From Betaproteobacteria bacterium HGW-Betaproteobacteria-4 (lineage in GTDB: Bacteria; Pseudomonadota; Gammaproteobacteria; Burkholderiales; Rhodocyclaceae): a stretch of 53,624 nt of DNA. Location of the stretch: positions 1 to 53,624 of the forward strand of contig PHCH01000007.1 of the NCBI GenBank assembly GCA_002840785.1, written 5' to 3'. The notes under the pieces were generated by a model, which worked only from the letters and a program-made list of their open reading frames with translations, did no database searches and was not told the DNA's origin. A program made the translations under genes and the position numbers. The stretch's first letter is position 1. Each line of letters starts with the position of its first letter. This document shows positions 16,384-26,654 of this stretch, piece after piece.

Positions 16384-16695
16384 TTACACCGCTGCGCGCT
16401 GGAGGATGACGGCCAGTTGGGGGTAGTAGCCGGTACAGCTGTTGCGCATCTGGCGTTCCATTTGCAGGCATTCGAGCGTGTTGCGGGCGGCTGGCGACTG
16501 GCTCAGCAGGTCGGGAAAGGCTTCGCGTGCATCGAGGACCGAAAAGATGGTGGTCAGCAGGCGGGCGCAGGCCAGGTAGTAGGCCGGGTCGAGCCGGGCA
16601 AACTGGGCGCCGCTGTCACAGGTGTCCAGATAGGCCGCGGCGGAAGTGGCCGATACGGCAAGGGAACTGATCTGAGCTGGGGTGAGGTAGGACAT
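16384..16695 (-). CDS. Small protein of unknown function
   Basis: A 103-aa protein with a perfect AAGGAGA site before ATG16695, so it is very likely expressed. It is mostly helical, has no signal peptide or membrane segment, and contains five cysteines, in DTCDSG, LACARLL, LECLQM, NSCTGYY. I do not recognise the family. It lies between tyrS and hda on the same strand, 80 bp before hda. Confidence 0.7.
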   Translation of the reverse strand: MSYLTPAQISSLAVSATSAAAYLDTCDSGAQFARLDPAYYLACARLLTTIFSVLDAREAFPDLLSQSPAARNTLECLQMERQMRNSCTGYYPQLAVILQRAAV

Positions 16696-16823
16696 GGCGC
16701 ATCTCCTTCGGTAAAGCTCTACCGGAAAACTAGCCCGGCAAGTTCATTAACGACAGGAAATGCTTCACGTTTAGTGCATTTACGCGCTGTAACACTTTGC
16801 CGCAGCGCGCGTACAAACGCCGC

Positions 16824-18098
<1,275 letters not shown>

Positions 18099-18222
18099 GC
18101 TGTTGCTCTCCACAAGACGGGGATGCCCGGCGCCGGGCGTCTGGAAACGGTAAAGCCGGGCATTTTATCAGAGGCGGGCCGGCATCCCGCCAAACTGCAG
18201 CCGCGTGGACGGTGCCGGGCAC

Positions 18223-18262
18223 ATTTCAATTTTGGCCGTTTTTTCCGGTTGACCGTAGCAAC
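18223..18262 (+). repeat. Dispersed 40-bp motif, copy 6 (intergenic, consensus)
   Basis: The cleanest copy: ATTTCAATTTTGGCC, GTTTTTT, CCGGTTGACCGTAGCAAC. It ends six bases before the stop of the glycosyltransferase gene, in the gap between tyrS and that gene. Confidence 0.95.
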
Positions 18263-18267
18263 CGGCG

Positions 18268-19488
18268 TCAGCCGGCAGCCAGGGCGACGCAACGGTCGGC
18301 AATGGCGGCCAGGGCGGCATCGCTGTCCCGGTTTTCGTAAGCCGACTGGAGGTGGCTGGCATTTTGGCGGAAGGCTGGTTGGTGCAGGAGCTGGTTCAAT
18401 GCATCGGCAACGGCCGGAAGGAAATCCGGCGTCGCCGATGGCACCAGGTACAGGCCGGCGCCGATGGCGGCCAGTCGCTCGGCTCCCATGCGCTGCTCGG
18501 CATTCATTGGCAGGGCGAGCGTCGGGATGCCGCGCACCGCCATACCGTGCAGTGTGTCGGTACCGGAACAGAGCACGAGGTCGGCATTTCGGGCAACGGC
18601 GTGGATGTCGATCAGGCGGTCGGTGAAGCGCAGGTGGCTGGGCAGGGCAGCCGGCAGGTCGAGACCGCTGCGGTCGGCGAGGTGGATCAGGATGTCGGCA
18701 TCAAGGGCGGCCAATGCCTGGATGACGGCCGGCAAGCCAGGTAGGTTGGGACGCAGATAGGCGAAAATGCGCGGTCGGTTCGATTCGCCCTGCCAGGGCG
18801 GCTCGCCGATGCCAGCGGGCCACAGGGGGCCGCAATAATCGGCGTTTCCCCGGCCGGGGTAGTGGTCGAGTTCCGGCCAGGTATTCAGGAAACAGGCGGC
18901 GGTGTCGAGCAACTGCTCAGGGGCGTCGAGGCCGGCTTCGCCAAAATGCTCGAGCACGGCGTTTACGGTGGTCAAAATATGCCGGCGAACCTGGGTCAGG
19001 CGCTCGACCGGCGTCGCCTCCCAGGTTCGGAAAACCGGCCAGGGACGGGTCGGCATGCCGAAGCCGTGGCCCCACTGGACGGTCGGAATGCCCTGTGTGC
19101 GGGCTGCCAGAATGGCGGTCGGAGCATGATCGGCAATGACCAGATCGGCGTTCAGGGCGTCGTACAAACCTCGCCAGCCACGCACCCGCGCCCGCAGTCC
19201 GCCGGCCTCGCCCCAGCCAGCGTGGAGAAGCAATTCGGCGTAGTCGGCCGGCGGCGCCCAGTCGCGCAACTGGCCGTCGAAATACGGCGCCTGCACCAGG
19301 CAGTAACTATCTTCCGGCAACAGGGGATGGGCGCTCGCCAGGTCGCGCACGGCGAAACTCACCGTACAGTCGCGTTCGAGCAGCAGGCGGGCGAGCATGG
19401 CGCCCTTGACGAGGTGCCCGAGGCCGCCGCCGAGTTCCCAGCAGATGACGATATTGGGCTGTTTTTCCGAGGTGTCTGGCGTGTTCAT
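18268..19488 (-). CDS. Family-1-like (GT-B) glycosyltransferase
   Basis: A 406-aa GT-B-fold protein. The N-terminal loop CWELGGGLGHLVKGAMLARLL resembles the glycine-rich acceptor loop of UGT/MurG-type enzymes; the C-terminal nucleotide-sugar half has RPRIFAYLRPNLPG, ADLVLCSGTDTLHGMAVRGIPTLALPM and a donor-binding QRMGAERLAAIG. The acceptor is unknown. I chose ATG19488 over an upstream TTG. No partner cell-wall or antibiotic genes are adjacent. Confidence 0.78.
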   Translation of the reverse strand: MNTPDTSEKQPNIVICWELGGGLGHLVKGAMLARLLLERDCTVSFAVRDLASAHPLLPEDSYCLVQAPYFDGQLRDWAPPADYAELLLHAGWGEAGGLRARVRGWRGLYDALNADLVIADHAPTAILAARTQGIPTVQWGHGFGMPTRPWPVFRTWEATPVERLTQVRRHILTTVNAVLEHFGEAGLDAPEQLLDTAACFLNTWPELDHYPGRGNADYCGPLWPAGIGEPPWQGESNRPRIFAYLRPNLPGLPAVIQALAALDADILIHLADRSGLDLPAALPSHLRFTDRLIDIHAVARNADLVLCSGTDTLHGMAVRGIPTLALPMNAEQRMGAERLAAIGAGLYLVPSATPDFLPAVADALNQLLHQPAFRQNASHLQSAYENRDSDAALAAIADRCVALAAG

Positions 19489-19502
19489 TGTTTCGGTGAA
19501 TC

Positions 19503-19538
19503 GCAAAAAACAAAAAGGGCCTGTGCTGACACAGGCCC
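19503..19538 (-). terminator. Rho-independent terminator of the PEP-CTERM gene
   Basis: Perfect 9-bp stem GGGCCTGTG / CACAGGCCC; reading the minus strand it is followed by TTTTTGTTTTTT. It closes the PEP-CTERM gene and separates it from the glycosyltransferase gene. Confidence 0.9.
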
Positions 19539-19561
19539 CGCAGCTTAAGCCGTAATCCGGC

Positions 19562-20497
19562 TTAGCGCGACTTGCGGCGACGCTTGGCGGCGGCGCCGAT
19601 CAAGGCCAGACCGGCAAGCAGCATGCTGGCTTGTTCTGGCTCGGGCACCGGTGCAGCGAATTGGAGAGAAGCCATGGCAGGCGAACCTGGCAGCTCGTTG
19701 CCCATGGCGATGCCTGCCGGGTCGCTGAAGACGATCGAAGAGGCGCCGCCGTAGGTGTTGGTTTCCGTATCAAGCTTGACGGTATAGGTAACGGTCAGTG
19801 AGGCGTTGGCAGCCAGGGCACCCAGATTCAGTGTGTTGGTGTAGTTCTGGATGGAAAAACTGCAACTGTAAAAGTATCCCGCATTGCAGCCGGAATCGAC
19901 AGGCAGGGTGCCCAGGCCGATATCGGCGCCCATCGTATTCCACTGAACGGTTTCGTTATCGATTTGCTCGGTGTGAAAACCGGTGCTCCAGGCGGTCGAG
20001 CCATTTACGTCGATGCTGGCCACAAAGCTCGCCGTATTGGTCATCGTGCCACCCATCTCCATACCCTTGAGCGTCGAAATGTAGAGCTTGTCGATATTAA
20101 AGTTGAAATTGACGTTCTGCGTGCTGCCGGTGTTGTTGGTAATGGTATCCGTCAGGGAGACCAGCGTGCCGGCTTTTTGGGTCAGGCCCTCCGGAAAGGA
20201 GAAGCTGTTCTGGATTGAGGATCCGAAATGCCCAAGGCCATCAGAGGCTGCGGAAATCTCGGAAGAGATCCACGTCGATGGTGAGATGCCGCCGGATTTT
20301 GTTTGGGAAAAGGCGTTTGTCGTAGCGGCTTGGTTAAAGCTGTCGCCGCTATTCACAGCCTGCGCCGGGTCGTATTCATAACCGTTGTATTGGTAATACC
20401 CCGAGGCCGACACGTTTGGCGCAGCGTGAGCAAATATGGGGAAGGTGGCGGCCAGGATCAGGGCCAGGGGCTTGAGGCGTGGAAATGTGCTGTTCAT
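19562..20497 (-). CDS. PEP-CTERM sorted exported protein of unknown function
   Basis: A 311-aa secreted protein with signal peptide (ends FAHAAP), a Thr/Ser/Asn-rich beta-type body and a classic PEP-CTERM tail: VPEPEQASMLLAGLALIGAAAK then a basic cluster. Such tails are processed by exosortase, usually along with exopolysaccharide production; no exosortase is in this window. ATG20497 is preferred over an upstream TTG. A cysteine pair (SGCNAG, YSCSF) may form a disulfide. Function unknown. Confidence 0.82.
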   Translation of the reverse strand: MNSTFPRLKPLALILAATFPIFAHAAPNVSASGYYQYNGYEYDPAQAVNSGDSFNQAATTNAFSQTKSGGISPSTWISSEISAASDGLGHFGSSIQNSFSFPEGLTQKAGTLVSLTDTITNNTGSTQNVNFNFNIDKLYISTLKGMEMGGTMTNTASFVASIDVNGSTAWSTGFHTEQIDNETVQWNTMGADIGLGTLPVDSGCNAGYFYSCSFSIQNYTNTLNLGALAANASLTVTYTVKLDTETNTYGGASSIVFSDPAGIAMGNELPGSPAMASLQFAAPVPEPEQASMLLAGLALIGAAAKRRRKSR

Positions 20498-20680
20498 TTT
20501 GGATTTTCGAAAATTGAGCAGATGGAAAAATGCCAATGACGTGGCGGTGCGCGATTATGTCATATGGATTGCAATGGGGGCGGATGGTTTATCGTCTTTT
20601 CGGAATGAAAAATACGGGTTTCGAGTAAAATTGCCGTTTTTCCTTGCGGACCCGCTCCGCGTTTGGCGAGCTTTCCGACC

Positions 20681-21724
20681 ATGACCCAGAACACTTCCCT
20701 CTCCTACCGTGATGCCGGCGTCGATATCGATGCGGGCGATGCCCTTGTCGAACGTATCAAGCCGCTGGCCCGCAAGACCTTGCGCGACGGCGTGTTGGGC
20801 GGGATCGGCGGTTTTGGCGCGCTGTTTGAAGTGCCGAAGCGCTACAAGGAGCCGGTGCTGGTGTCCGGTACTGACGGTGTCGGCACCAAGCTGCGTCTGG
20901 CTTTTGACCTGAACCGCCACGACACGGTGGGGCAGGATCTGGTCGCCATGAGCGTCAATGACATCCTGGTGCTCGGCGCCGAGTCGCTGTTTTTCCTCGA
21001 TTACTTTGCCTGCGGCAAGCTCGATGTCGATACCGCCGCGGCGGTTGTCGGCGGCATCGCCAAGGGTTGCGAACTGGCCGGCTGCGCGCTGATCGGTGGC
21101 GAAACGGCCGAAATGCCGGGCATGTACCCGGCTGGCGAATACGACCTGGCCGGCTTTGCCGTTGGCGTCGTTGAAAAATCCAAGGCCATCGACGGCAAGG
21201 CTTCGATTGCTCCGGGCGACGTGGTGCTTGGTCTGGCGTCCTCGGGCGCTCACTCCAACGGTTACTCGCTGGTCCGCAAGATCATCGAGCGCTCGAATCC
21301 GGACATGAACGCCAAGTTTGACGGCGAGCGGACTCTGGCTGATGTCGTCATGGCGCCGACCCGCATCTACGTCAAGCAGGTGCTGGCGACCATGGAAAAG
21401 GTCACGATCAAGGGCATGGCCCACATCACCGGCGGTGGCCTGCTCGAAAACGTGCCGCGCGTGCTGCCGGAAAACACCGTGGCCGAGCTGGAAAAGGCTG
21501 CCTGGCCGCGTCCCAAGCTGTTCGACTGGATGCAGGCCGAAGGCAATGTGGCCGAGAACGAAATGCACCGCGTCTTCAATTGCGGTATCGGCCTGGTCGT
21601 CGTCGTTGCTGCGGCCGATGCCGACGCCGCGATGGCTGAACTGAAGGCGCAGGGCGAAGCGGTTTATCGCATCGGCAAGATCCGGGCGCGTGCGGGTGAC
21701 GAAGCGCAGACCGTCGTCGTCTAA
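20681..21724 (+). CDS. purM: PurM, phosphoribosylformylglycinamidine cyclo-ligase
   Basis: Fifth step of purine synthesis, making aminoimidazole ribotide with ATP. The 347-aa protein has [38 protein letters not shown], the ATP-binding [21 protein letters not shown], and [16 protein letters not shown]. Length is standard. ATG20681 is used. It ends inside the rlpA-like gene by 35 nt, so the two are coupled. The 183 bp upstream, divergent from the PEP-CTERM gene, hold a T-rich region but no clear promoter. Confidence 0.96.
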   Translation: MTQNTSLSYRDAGVDIDAGDALVERIKPLARKTLRDGVLGGIGGFGALFEVPKRYKEPVLVSGTDGVGTKLRLAFDLNRHDTVGQDLVAMSVNDILVLGAESLFFLDYFACGKLDVDTAAAVVGGIAKGCELAGCALIGGETAEMPGMYPAGEYDLAGFAVGVVEKSKAIDGKASIAPGDVVLGLASSGAHSNGYSLVRKIIERSNPDMNAKFDGERTLADVVMAPTRIYVKQVLATMEKVTIKGMAHITGGGLLENVPRVLPENTVAELEKAAWPRPKLFDWMQAEGNVAENEMHRVFNCGIGLVVVVAAADADAAMAELKAQGEAVYRIGKIRARAGDEAQTVVV

Positions 21725-22325
21725 GGACGCGTGGCGGGTCGCGGCGATCATCGTCGGCGGCCTGCTACTGCTCAATGGCTGGTCGTCCGTTTGGGCGGCG
21801 AGCAACAAGCCGCCGCACCCGGCGGCAATCAAAAGTGACCCAAAATCGGCGCGTCATGCCGCGCCGGCGCCGGCCTTCGGGCCGGCCGACCTGATCGAGG
21901 ATGGCGTCCCCGGCTTGCGCGGCCTGGCCAGTTTTTACGGCAAGAAATTTGATGGCCGCCGAACGGCGACCGGCGACCGTTTCGACGCCCGGCAATTTAC
22001 CGCCGCCAGCAATCGCTTTCCGCTCGGCACCCTGGTCGCCGTTCGGCGCGCCGACAACGACCGGTGCGCCATCGTCAAGGTCAATGACCGGATGCACCGG
22101 AAACACCGCAAACGTATCATCGACGTCTCGCGCAGCGTCGCCGAATACCTCGGCATGGTCCGGGCCGGCGTTGTCTTCGTCAGCGTGGCGCCGGTCAAAA
22201 ATGGCCGGCCGGCTGCCGGCGCCGCCTTGTGTCACGCCGCTTTCGCGCCGGAGGGGGAGCTGGAATGCGAATCCTGCGGTCAACCGGGAAAAATGCCCGA
22301 ATTCCGCCTCTCGGTCGAGAGCTGA
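21690..22325 (+). CDS. rlpA: RlpA-like septal ring lytic transglycosylase
   Basis: A 211-aa exported protein with a membrane/signal segment ([15 protein letters not shown]) and a double-psi beta-barrel domain: [37 protein letters not shown] and [13 protein letters not shown]. It lacks the C-terminal SPOR domain of E. coli RlpA. The last ~35 residues hold four cysteines or near-cysteines ([18 protein letters not shown]) and partly derive from motif copy 7. The only plausible starts are GTG21690 or GTG21696, within purM. Confidence 0.82.
   Translation: MRVTKRRPSSSKDAWRVAAIIVGGLLLLNGWSSVWAASNKPPHPAAIKSDPKSARHAAPAPAFGPADLIEDGVPGLRGLASFYGKKFDGRRTATGDRFDARQFTAASNRFPLGTLVAVRRADNDRCAIVKVNDRMHRKHRKRIIDVSRSVAEYLGMVRAGVVFVSVAPVKNGRPAAGAALCHAAFAPEGELECESCGQPGKMPEFRLSVES
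22270..22306 (-). repeat. Dispersed 40-bp motif, copy 7 (inside rlpA)
   Basis: Reverse orientation: AATCCTGCGGTCAACCGG then GAAAAATGCCCGAATT. It encodes the [10 protein letters not shown] end of the protein. Its GCAGGATT right edge resembles copy 21, also minus-oriented. Confidence 0.8.
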
Positions 22326-22407
22326 TTTTTATCGGAAAACCCGGTCGCTCCGTTACAATTCCGGCTATTGCTGACTGTCCGGTCAGTTCGAACTTTTGCC
22401 GAATCCC

Positions 22408-23544
22408 ATGAATAAAAATACCCGTTTCGGAATCATCGCCATCGCACTCGCCGGCCTGGCGGGCCTCGGTTACTACGCCTACACCGCCAACCGGGCACCT
22501 GCCGCCGAGCCGCTCATCCCGGCCGGTGCGCCGGGCAAGTCGGGCGGTGCTGCGGCACCGGCCAGCCCACCGACGGCGGTTGAAGTGGCGCGGGTAGCGG
22601 CCAGCGATTTTGCCGACGACGTGGCCGCCGTCGGTACGCTCAAGTCGAACGAATCCGTTGTCCTGCGCCCGGAAACGGCCGGGCGGGTGGCGTCGATTGG
22701 CTTCAAGGATGGCGCCATCGTGGCCAAAGGAACGGTGCTTGTCGTTTTCGATGCCGCGATCCAGGATGCCGAGGTGCAGCAGGCCCGGGCCAATCTGGCG
22801 CTGGCCAAAAGTAGCTACGAGCGCAATGTCGAGCTGGTCGGCAAGAAATTCCTGAGCCAGCAGGCGCTCGACAGCTCGGCGGCAACGCTCAAGGTGCAGG
22901 AGGCCGCCGTCCAGCTGGCCGAGGCCAAGGCCGCGAAGATGCGCATCAAGGCGCCATTCACCGGCATGGTCGGGCTGCGCAACGTGAGCGTCGGCGATTA
23001 CCTCAAGGACGGCCAGGATCTCATCAACATCGAGGATGTCGCCACCTTGCGCGTCGATTTCAAGCTGCCGGAAAACTATCTTGGCCGCATCGGCAAGGGC
23101 CAAAGCGTTGATGTGGTGACCGATGCCTTGCCCGGCGAACGCTTCAAAGCCGTGCTCGATGCCATCGACCCGCTGGTCGACGAGAACGGCCGCTCGATTT
23201 CAGCCCGGGCCCGGCTCGATAACGCCAAGGGCAAGCTGCGGCCCGGCATGTTCGTTCGCGTCCGCCTGCTCTTCGGCGAGCGCAAGGGCGTGCTCATGGT
23301 GCCCGAGCAGGCCATCGTGCCGGGTGGTCAGCCGGCGGTATTCAAGATCGTCGACGGCAAGGCCAGGCTGGTCAAGGTCAAGCTCGGGGTTCGGCGGACG
23401 GCGCAGGTTGAAGTCGTGGAAGGGCTGGCGGCCGGCGACGTCGTGGTTACGGCCGGCCAGTTGAAACTGCGCGAAGGCGCGGCGGTGCGGCCGGTTGGTG
23501 ACGGCGCGCTGACGCCTGGCCAAGGGACGGCGGCCGGCAAATGA
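22408..23544 (+). CDS. RND efflux periplasmic adaptor (membrane fusion protein)
   Basis: A 378-aa AcrA/MdtA-like adaptor joining an RND pump to an outer-membrane channel. It has an N-terminal membrane anchor (GIIAIALAGLAGLGYY), a lipoyl/barrel-sandwich domain (LRPETAGRVASIGFKDGAIVAKGTVL is the split half), a short alpha-hairpin with QAR/KKFLSQQALD, and beta-barrel and membrane-proximal domains. It is not a lipoprotein. ATG22408 is used over TTG22396. It overlaps the pump gene by 4 nt. Confidence 0.93.
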   Translation: MNKNTRFGIIAIALAGLAGLGYYAYTANRAPAAEPLIPAGAPGKSGGAAAPASPPTAVEVARVAASDFADDVAAVGTLKSNESVVLRPETAGRVASIGFKDGAIVAKGTVLVVFDAAIQDAEVQQARANLALAKSSYERNVELVGKKFLSQQALDSSAATLKVQEAAVQLAEAKAAKMRIKAPFTGMVGLRNVSVGDYLKDGQDLINIEDVATLRVDFKLPENYLGRIGKGQSVDVVTDALPGERFKAVLDAIDPLVDENGRSISARARLDNAKGKLRPGMFVRVRLLFGERKGVLMVPEQAIVPGGQPAVFKIVDGKARLVKVKLGVRRTAQVEVVEGLAAGDVVVTAGQLKLREGAAVRPVGDGALTPGQGTAAGK

Positions 23545-26500
23545 AGATTTCCGAGGTCTGCATCAAGCGCCCGGTCTTCGCGACCGTGTTGTCGCTCGTC
23601 ATCATGCTGCTCGGCATCGTTTCCTATGACCGGCTGCCGGTGCGCGAGTATCCGAAGATCGACGAGCCGGTGGTGACGGTGACGACCGATTACCGGGGCG
23701 CTTCGGCCGACATCATCGAGTCGCAGGTGACCAAGCCGCTCGAGGATTCGCTGGCCGGGATCGAAGGGGTGGAAGTGATCACTTCCATTTCGCGGGCCGA
23801 GCGCAGCCAGATTTCGGTGCGCTTCAAGCTCGAGCGAGAGCCCGATTCGGCGGCCTCCGATGTCCGCGACCGGGTTTCCCGCGTTCGCAACAAACTGCCG
23901 GACGAGGTCGACGAACCGGTCATTGCCAAGGTCGAGGCCGATGCCAATCCGGTGATCTGGATCGCTTTCTCGTCCGACCGGCACTCGGCGCTGGAAGTGA
24001 CCGACGTCGCCACGCGCATCGTCAAGCCGCGTCTGCAGACCTTGCCCGGCGCCGCCGATGTGCGTGTTTTCGGCGACCGCAAGTTCGCCATGCGCATCTG
24101 GCTCGACAAGCAGCGGCTGGCCGCCTACCAGCTGACCCCGGCCGACGTCGAGGATGCCTTGCGCAAGCAGAATGTCGAGGTGCCGGCCGGGCGCATCGAA
24201 AGCCGCGAGCGCGAGTTTTCCGTGGTCGCCAATACCGATCTGAGAACGCCCGAGGAGTTCGGCGCTGTCGTCGTCCGGACGGTCAATGGCTATCCGGTGC
24301 GCATCGGCGACCTGGGTCGGGTCGAGATCGGCGCCGCTTCCGAGCGCAGTACCGTCCGCTTCAAGGGCCGTTCGGCCGTGGCGCTCGGTGTCATCAAGCA
24401 GGCCACGGCCAATCCGCTCGAACTGTCGAAGGCGCTGCGCGCCGAGGTGCCGAAGATCACCAGCGAACTGCCGGAGGGCATGAGCGCCAATCTGTCCTAC
24501 GACTCGTCGGTGTTCATCGACCGCTCGATCAAGTCGGTATTCACGACCATTGGCGAAGCCATCCTGCTCGTTCTGGCGATCATTTTCTTCTTCCTGCGCA
24601 ATGTTCGGGCGACATTGATCCCGCTGGTCACCATTCCGGTGTCGCTGGTCGGCGCCTTCGCCATCATGTTCGCCCTCGGCTTCACGATCAACACGCTGAC
24701 GCTGCTCGCGCTGGTCCTGGCCATCGGCCTTGTCGTCGACGACGCCATCGTCGTCCTGGAAAACATTTTCCGCCACATCGAGGATGGCATGCCGCGCCTG
24801 CAGGCAGCCTTGCAGGGCTCGAAGGAAATCGGCTTCGCGGTGGTCGCCATGACCCTGACGCTGGCCGCGGTGTATGCCCCGGTGGCGTTCATGACCGGGC
24901 GCACCGGCAAACTGTTCATCGAATTCGCCCTGACCCTGGCCGGTGCCGTGCTGGTCTCCGGTTTCGTCGCGCTGACCCTGTCGCCGATGATGTGCTCGGT
25001 CCTGCTCAAGCACGAGGAAAAGCACGGCAAGGTTTTCCTGATCGTCGAAGGCTTCCTGAACTGGTTGAATTTTGGCTATAAACGGGTGTTGACCGTCGCA
25101 TTGAACCGTCGCTGGGTCGTCCTCGTCGGTTTCGTCATCGTCGCCGCCTCCTGCGGCGTTCTGCTCAAGGCGCTGAAGTCCGAACTGGCGCCGGTCGAGG
25201 ACCGCGGCATCATTTTCGGCATGTTCCTCGGCCCGGAGGGCGCAACCCTCGATTACACCGAAAAGTACGCCCGCCAGATCGAAGGCATCTACAGCCAGAC
25301 CAAGGATTCCGAGCGCTATTTTGTCGTCGCCGGCAACCCGACGGTCAGCCAGGGCATCTCCATTCTCGGCCTGACCGACTGGAACGAGCGCAGTCGCCGT
25401 TCGCCGGAAATCGCCAAGGAGCTGTTCCCCAAATTCGCCGGCATTCCCGGTGTCATGGCCTTCCCGGTGACGCCACCGTCGCTCGGCCAGAGCCCGCGCG
25501 AACGGCCGGTCAATTTCGTCGTCGTGACGTCTGCCTCCTACGACGAGTTGCAAAAAGTGACCGGGCAGATACTGGCCGAAGTCGCCAAGAATCCGTCGCT
25601 GATCAATGTCGATACCGACCTCAAGCTCAACAAGCCCGAGCTGTCGGTCAACGTCAAACGCGACAAGGCGGCCGACCTCGGCGTGCCGGTCGAAACCATC
25701 GGCCGGACGCTGGAAACCTTCCTCGGCGGCCGGCAGGTCACGCGCTTCAAGCGCGATGGCGAGCAGTACGACGTGATCGTACAGGTCGCCGAAGCCGAGC
25801 GGCGCAATCCGGACGACATCCGCGACATCTACGTGCGCGGCCGGGACGGCAGCATGATTTCGCTGGAAAATCTGGTCGATGTGAAAGAAACGATCAGCCC
25901 GCGCGAACTCAACCACTTCGGCCAGCGCCGCGCCGTGACGATCACCGCCAACCTGGCCCCGGGCTACACGCTGGGCGAGGCGCTGACGTTCATGGACGGC
26001 GTCGCCGAGCGGGTGCTCAAGCCGGGCTATGCCGCCGACTACAACGGCCAGTCGCGTGAATTCCGCCAATCGTCGTCATCGCTGGCCTTCACCTTCGCCC
26101 TCGCGCTGGCCTTCATCTACCTCGTGCTGGCAGCCCAGTTCGAAAGCTTCCGTGACCCCTTCATCATCATGCTGACCGTGCCGCTGTCGATGGCCGGCGC
26201 GCTGCTCGCTCTCTGGCTGAGCGGCGGCACGCTCAACGTTTACAGCCAGATCGGCCTGGTCACCCTGGTCGGCCTGATCACCAAGCACGGCATCCTCATC
26301 GTCGAATTCGCCAACCAGCTGCAGGAAAAGGGCATGGCGATCAAGGAGGCGGTCATCGAATCGGCCTTCCTGCGCCTCCGGCCGATTCTCATGACGACCG
26401 GCGCCATGGTCCTCGGCGCCGTGCCGCTGGCTTTCAGCACCGGGGCGGGGGCGGAATCGCGCCAGCAAATCGGCTGGGTCATCGTCGGCGGCCTGCTGCT

Positions 26501-26579
26501 CGGCACCTTCTTCACGTTGTTCGTGGTGCCAACCGTTTATTCGCTGCTGGCAGTGCGCAAGGCACCAGCCGAGACCTGA
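23541..26579 (+). CDS. RND efflux pump, HAE1 family
   Basis: A 1012-aa inner-membrane transporter using proton import to expel drugs or other hydrophobes. Twelve membrane segments are arranged around two large periplasmic loops. Diagnostic pieces are KRPVFATVLSLVIMLLGI at the start, the TM4 proton-relay segment LAIGLVVDDAIVVLENI with paired aspartates, and GLITKHGILIVEFANQ in TM10. It pairs with the adaptor upstream; no channel gene follows, so it may share a TolC-type partner such as the one at 42-43.5 kb. Substrate unknown. Confidence 0.95.
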   Translation: MKISEVCIKRPVFATVLSLVIMLLGIVSYDRLPVREYPKIDEPVVTVTTDYRGASADIIESQVTKPLEDSLAGIEGVEVITSISRAERSQISVRFKLEREPDSAASDVRDRVSRVRNKLPDEVDEPVIAKVEADANPVIWIAFSSDRHSALEVTDVATRIVKPRLQTLPGAADVRVFGDRKFAMRIWLDKQRLAAYQLTPADVEDALRKQNVEVPAGRIESREREFSVVANTDLRTPEEFGAVVVRTVNGYPVRIGDLGRVEIGAASERSTVRFKGRSAVALGVIKQATANPLELSKALRAEVPKITSELPEGMSANLSYDSSVFIDRSIKSVFTTIGEAILLVLAIIFFFLRNVRATLIPLVTIPVSLVGAFAIMFALGFTINTLTLLALVLAIGLVVDDAIVVLENIFRHIEDGMPRLQAALQGSKEIGFAVVAMTLTLAAVYAPVAFMTGRTGKLFIEFALTLAGAVLVSGFVALTLSPMMCSVLLKHEEKHGKVFLIVEGFLNWLNFGYKRVLTVALNRRWVVLVGFVIVAASCGVLLKALKSELAPVEDRGIIFGMFLGPEGATLDYTEKYARQIEGIYSQTKDSERYFVVAGNPTVSQGISILGLTDWNERSRRSPEIAKELFPKFAGIPGVMAFPVTPPSLGQSPRERPVNFVVVTSASYDELQKVTGQILAEVAKNPSLINVDTDLKLNKPELSVNVKRDKAADLGVPVETIGRTLETFLGGRQVTRFKRDGEQYDVIVQVAEAERRNPDDIRDIYVRGRDGSMISLENLVDVKETISPRELNHFGQRRAVTITANLAPGYTLGEALTFMDGVAERVLKPGYAADYNGQSREFRQSSSSLAFTFALALAFIYLVLAAQFESFRDPFIIMLTVPLSMAGALLALWLSGGTLNVYSQIGLVTLVGLITKHGILIVEFANQLQEKGMAIKEAVIESAFLRLRPILMTTGAMVLGAVPLAFSTGAGAESRQQIGWVIVGGLLLGTFFTLFVVPTVYSLLAVRKAPAET
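25065..25102 (+). repeat. Dispersed 40-bp motif, copy 8 (inside RND pump)
   Basis: TTGAATTTTGGCTATAAACG then GGTGTTGACCGTCGCATT. It encodes LNFGYKRVLTVAL between periplasmic and membrane segments; moderately diverged and sense to the gene. Confidence 0.6.
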
Positions 26580-26580
26580 T

Positions 26581-26600
26581 CGGCCGGCCTTGCCCGGCCG
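26581..26600 (+). terminator. Hairpin after the RND operon
   Basis: Seven-base-pair stem CGGCCGG / CCGGCCG directly after the stop. No immediate T-tract; the following T-rich sequence belongs to motif copy 9, which starts 8 bp on and may serve as the T-tract. Confidence 0.5.
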
Positions 26601-26607
26601 ACTGGAT

Positions 26608-26647
26608 ATTTCGGTTTTTGCCGTTTTTTCGGGTTGACCGTAGCAAT
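26608..26647 (+). repeat. Dispersed 40-bp motif, copy 9 (intergenic, near-consensus)
   Basis: ATTTCGGTTTTTGCC, GTTTTTT, CGGGTTGACCGTAGCAAT. It sits between the convergent RND and miaA genes, right behind a hairpin. Confidence 0.92.
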
Positions 26648-26654
26648 CCTCAGT

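Noticed and set aside
20610-20645. AAAATTGCCGTTTTTCC upstream of purM, like the motif's left half
   Set aside because: The GACCGT core is absent, so I did not count it; it may be a decayed copy.
23328-26069. Very long open frame antisense to the RND pump
   Set aside because: High-GC coding DNA gives long antisense frames; there is no plausible domain and the RND protein is unmistakable on the other strand.
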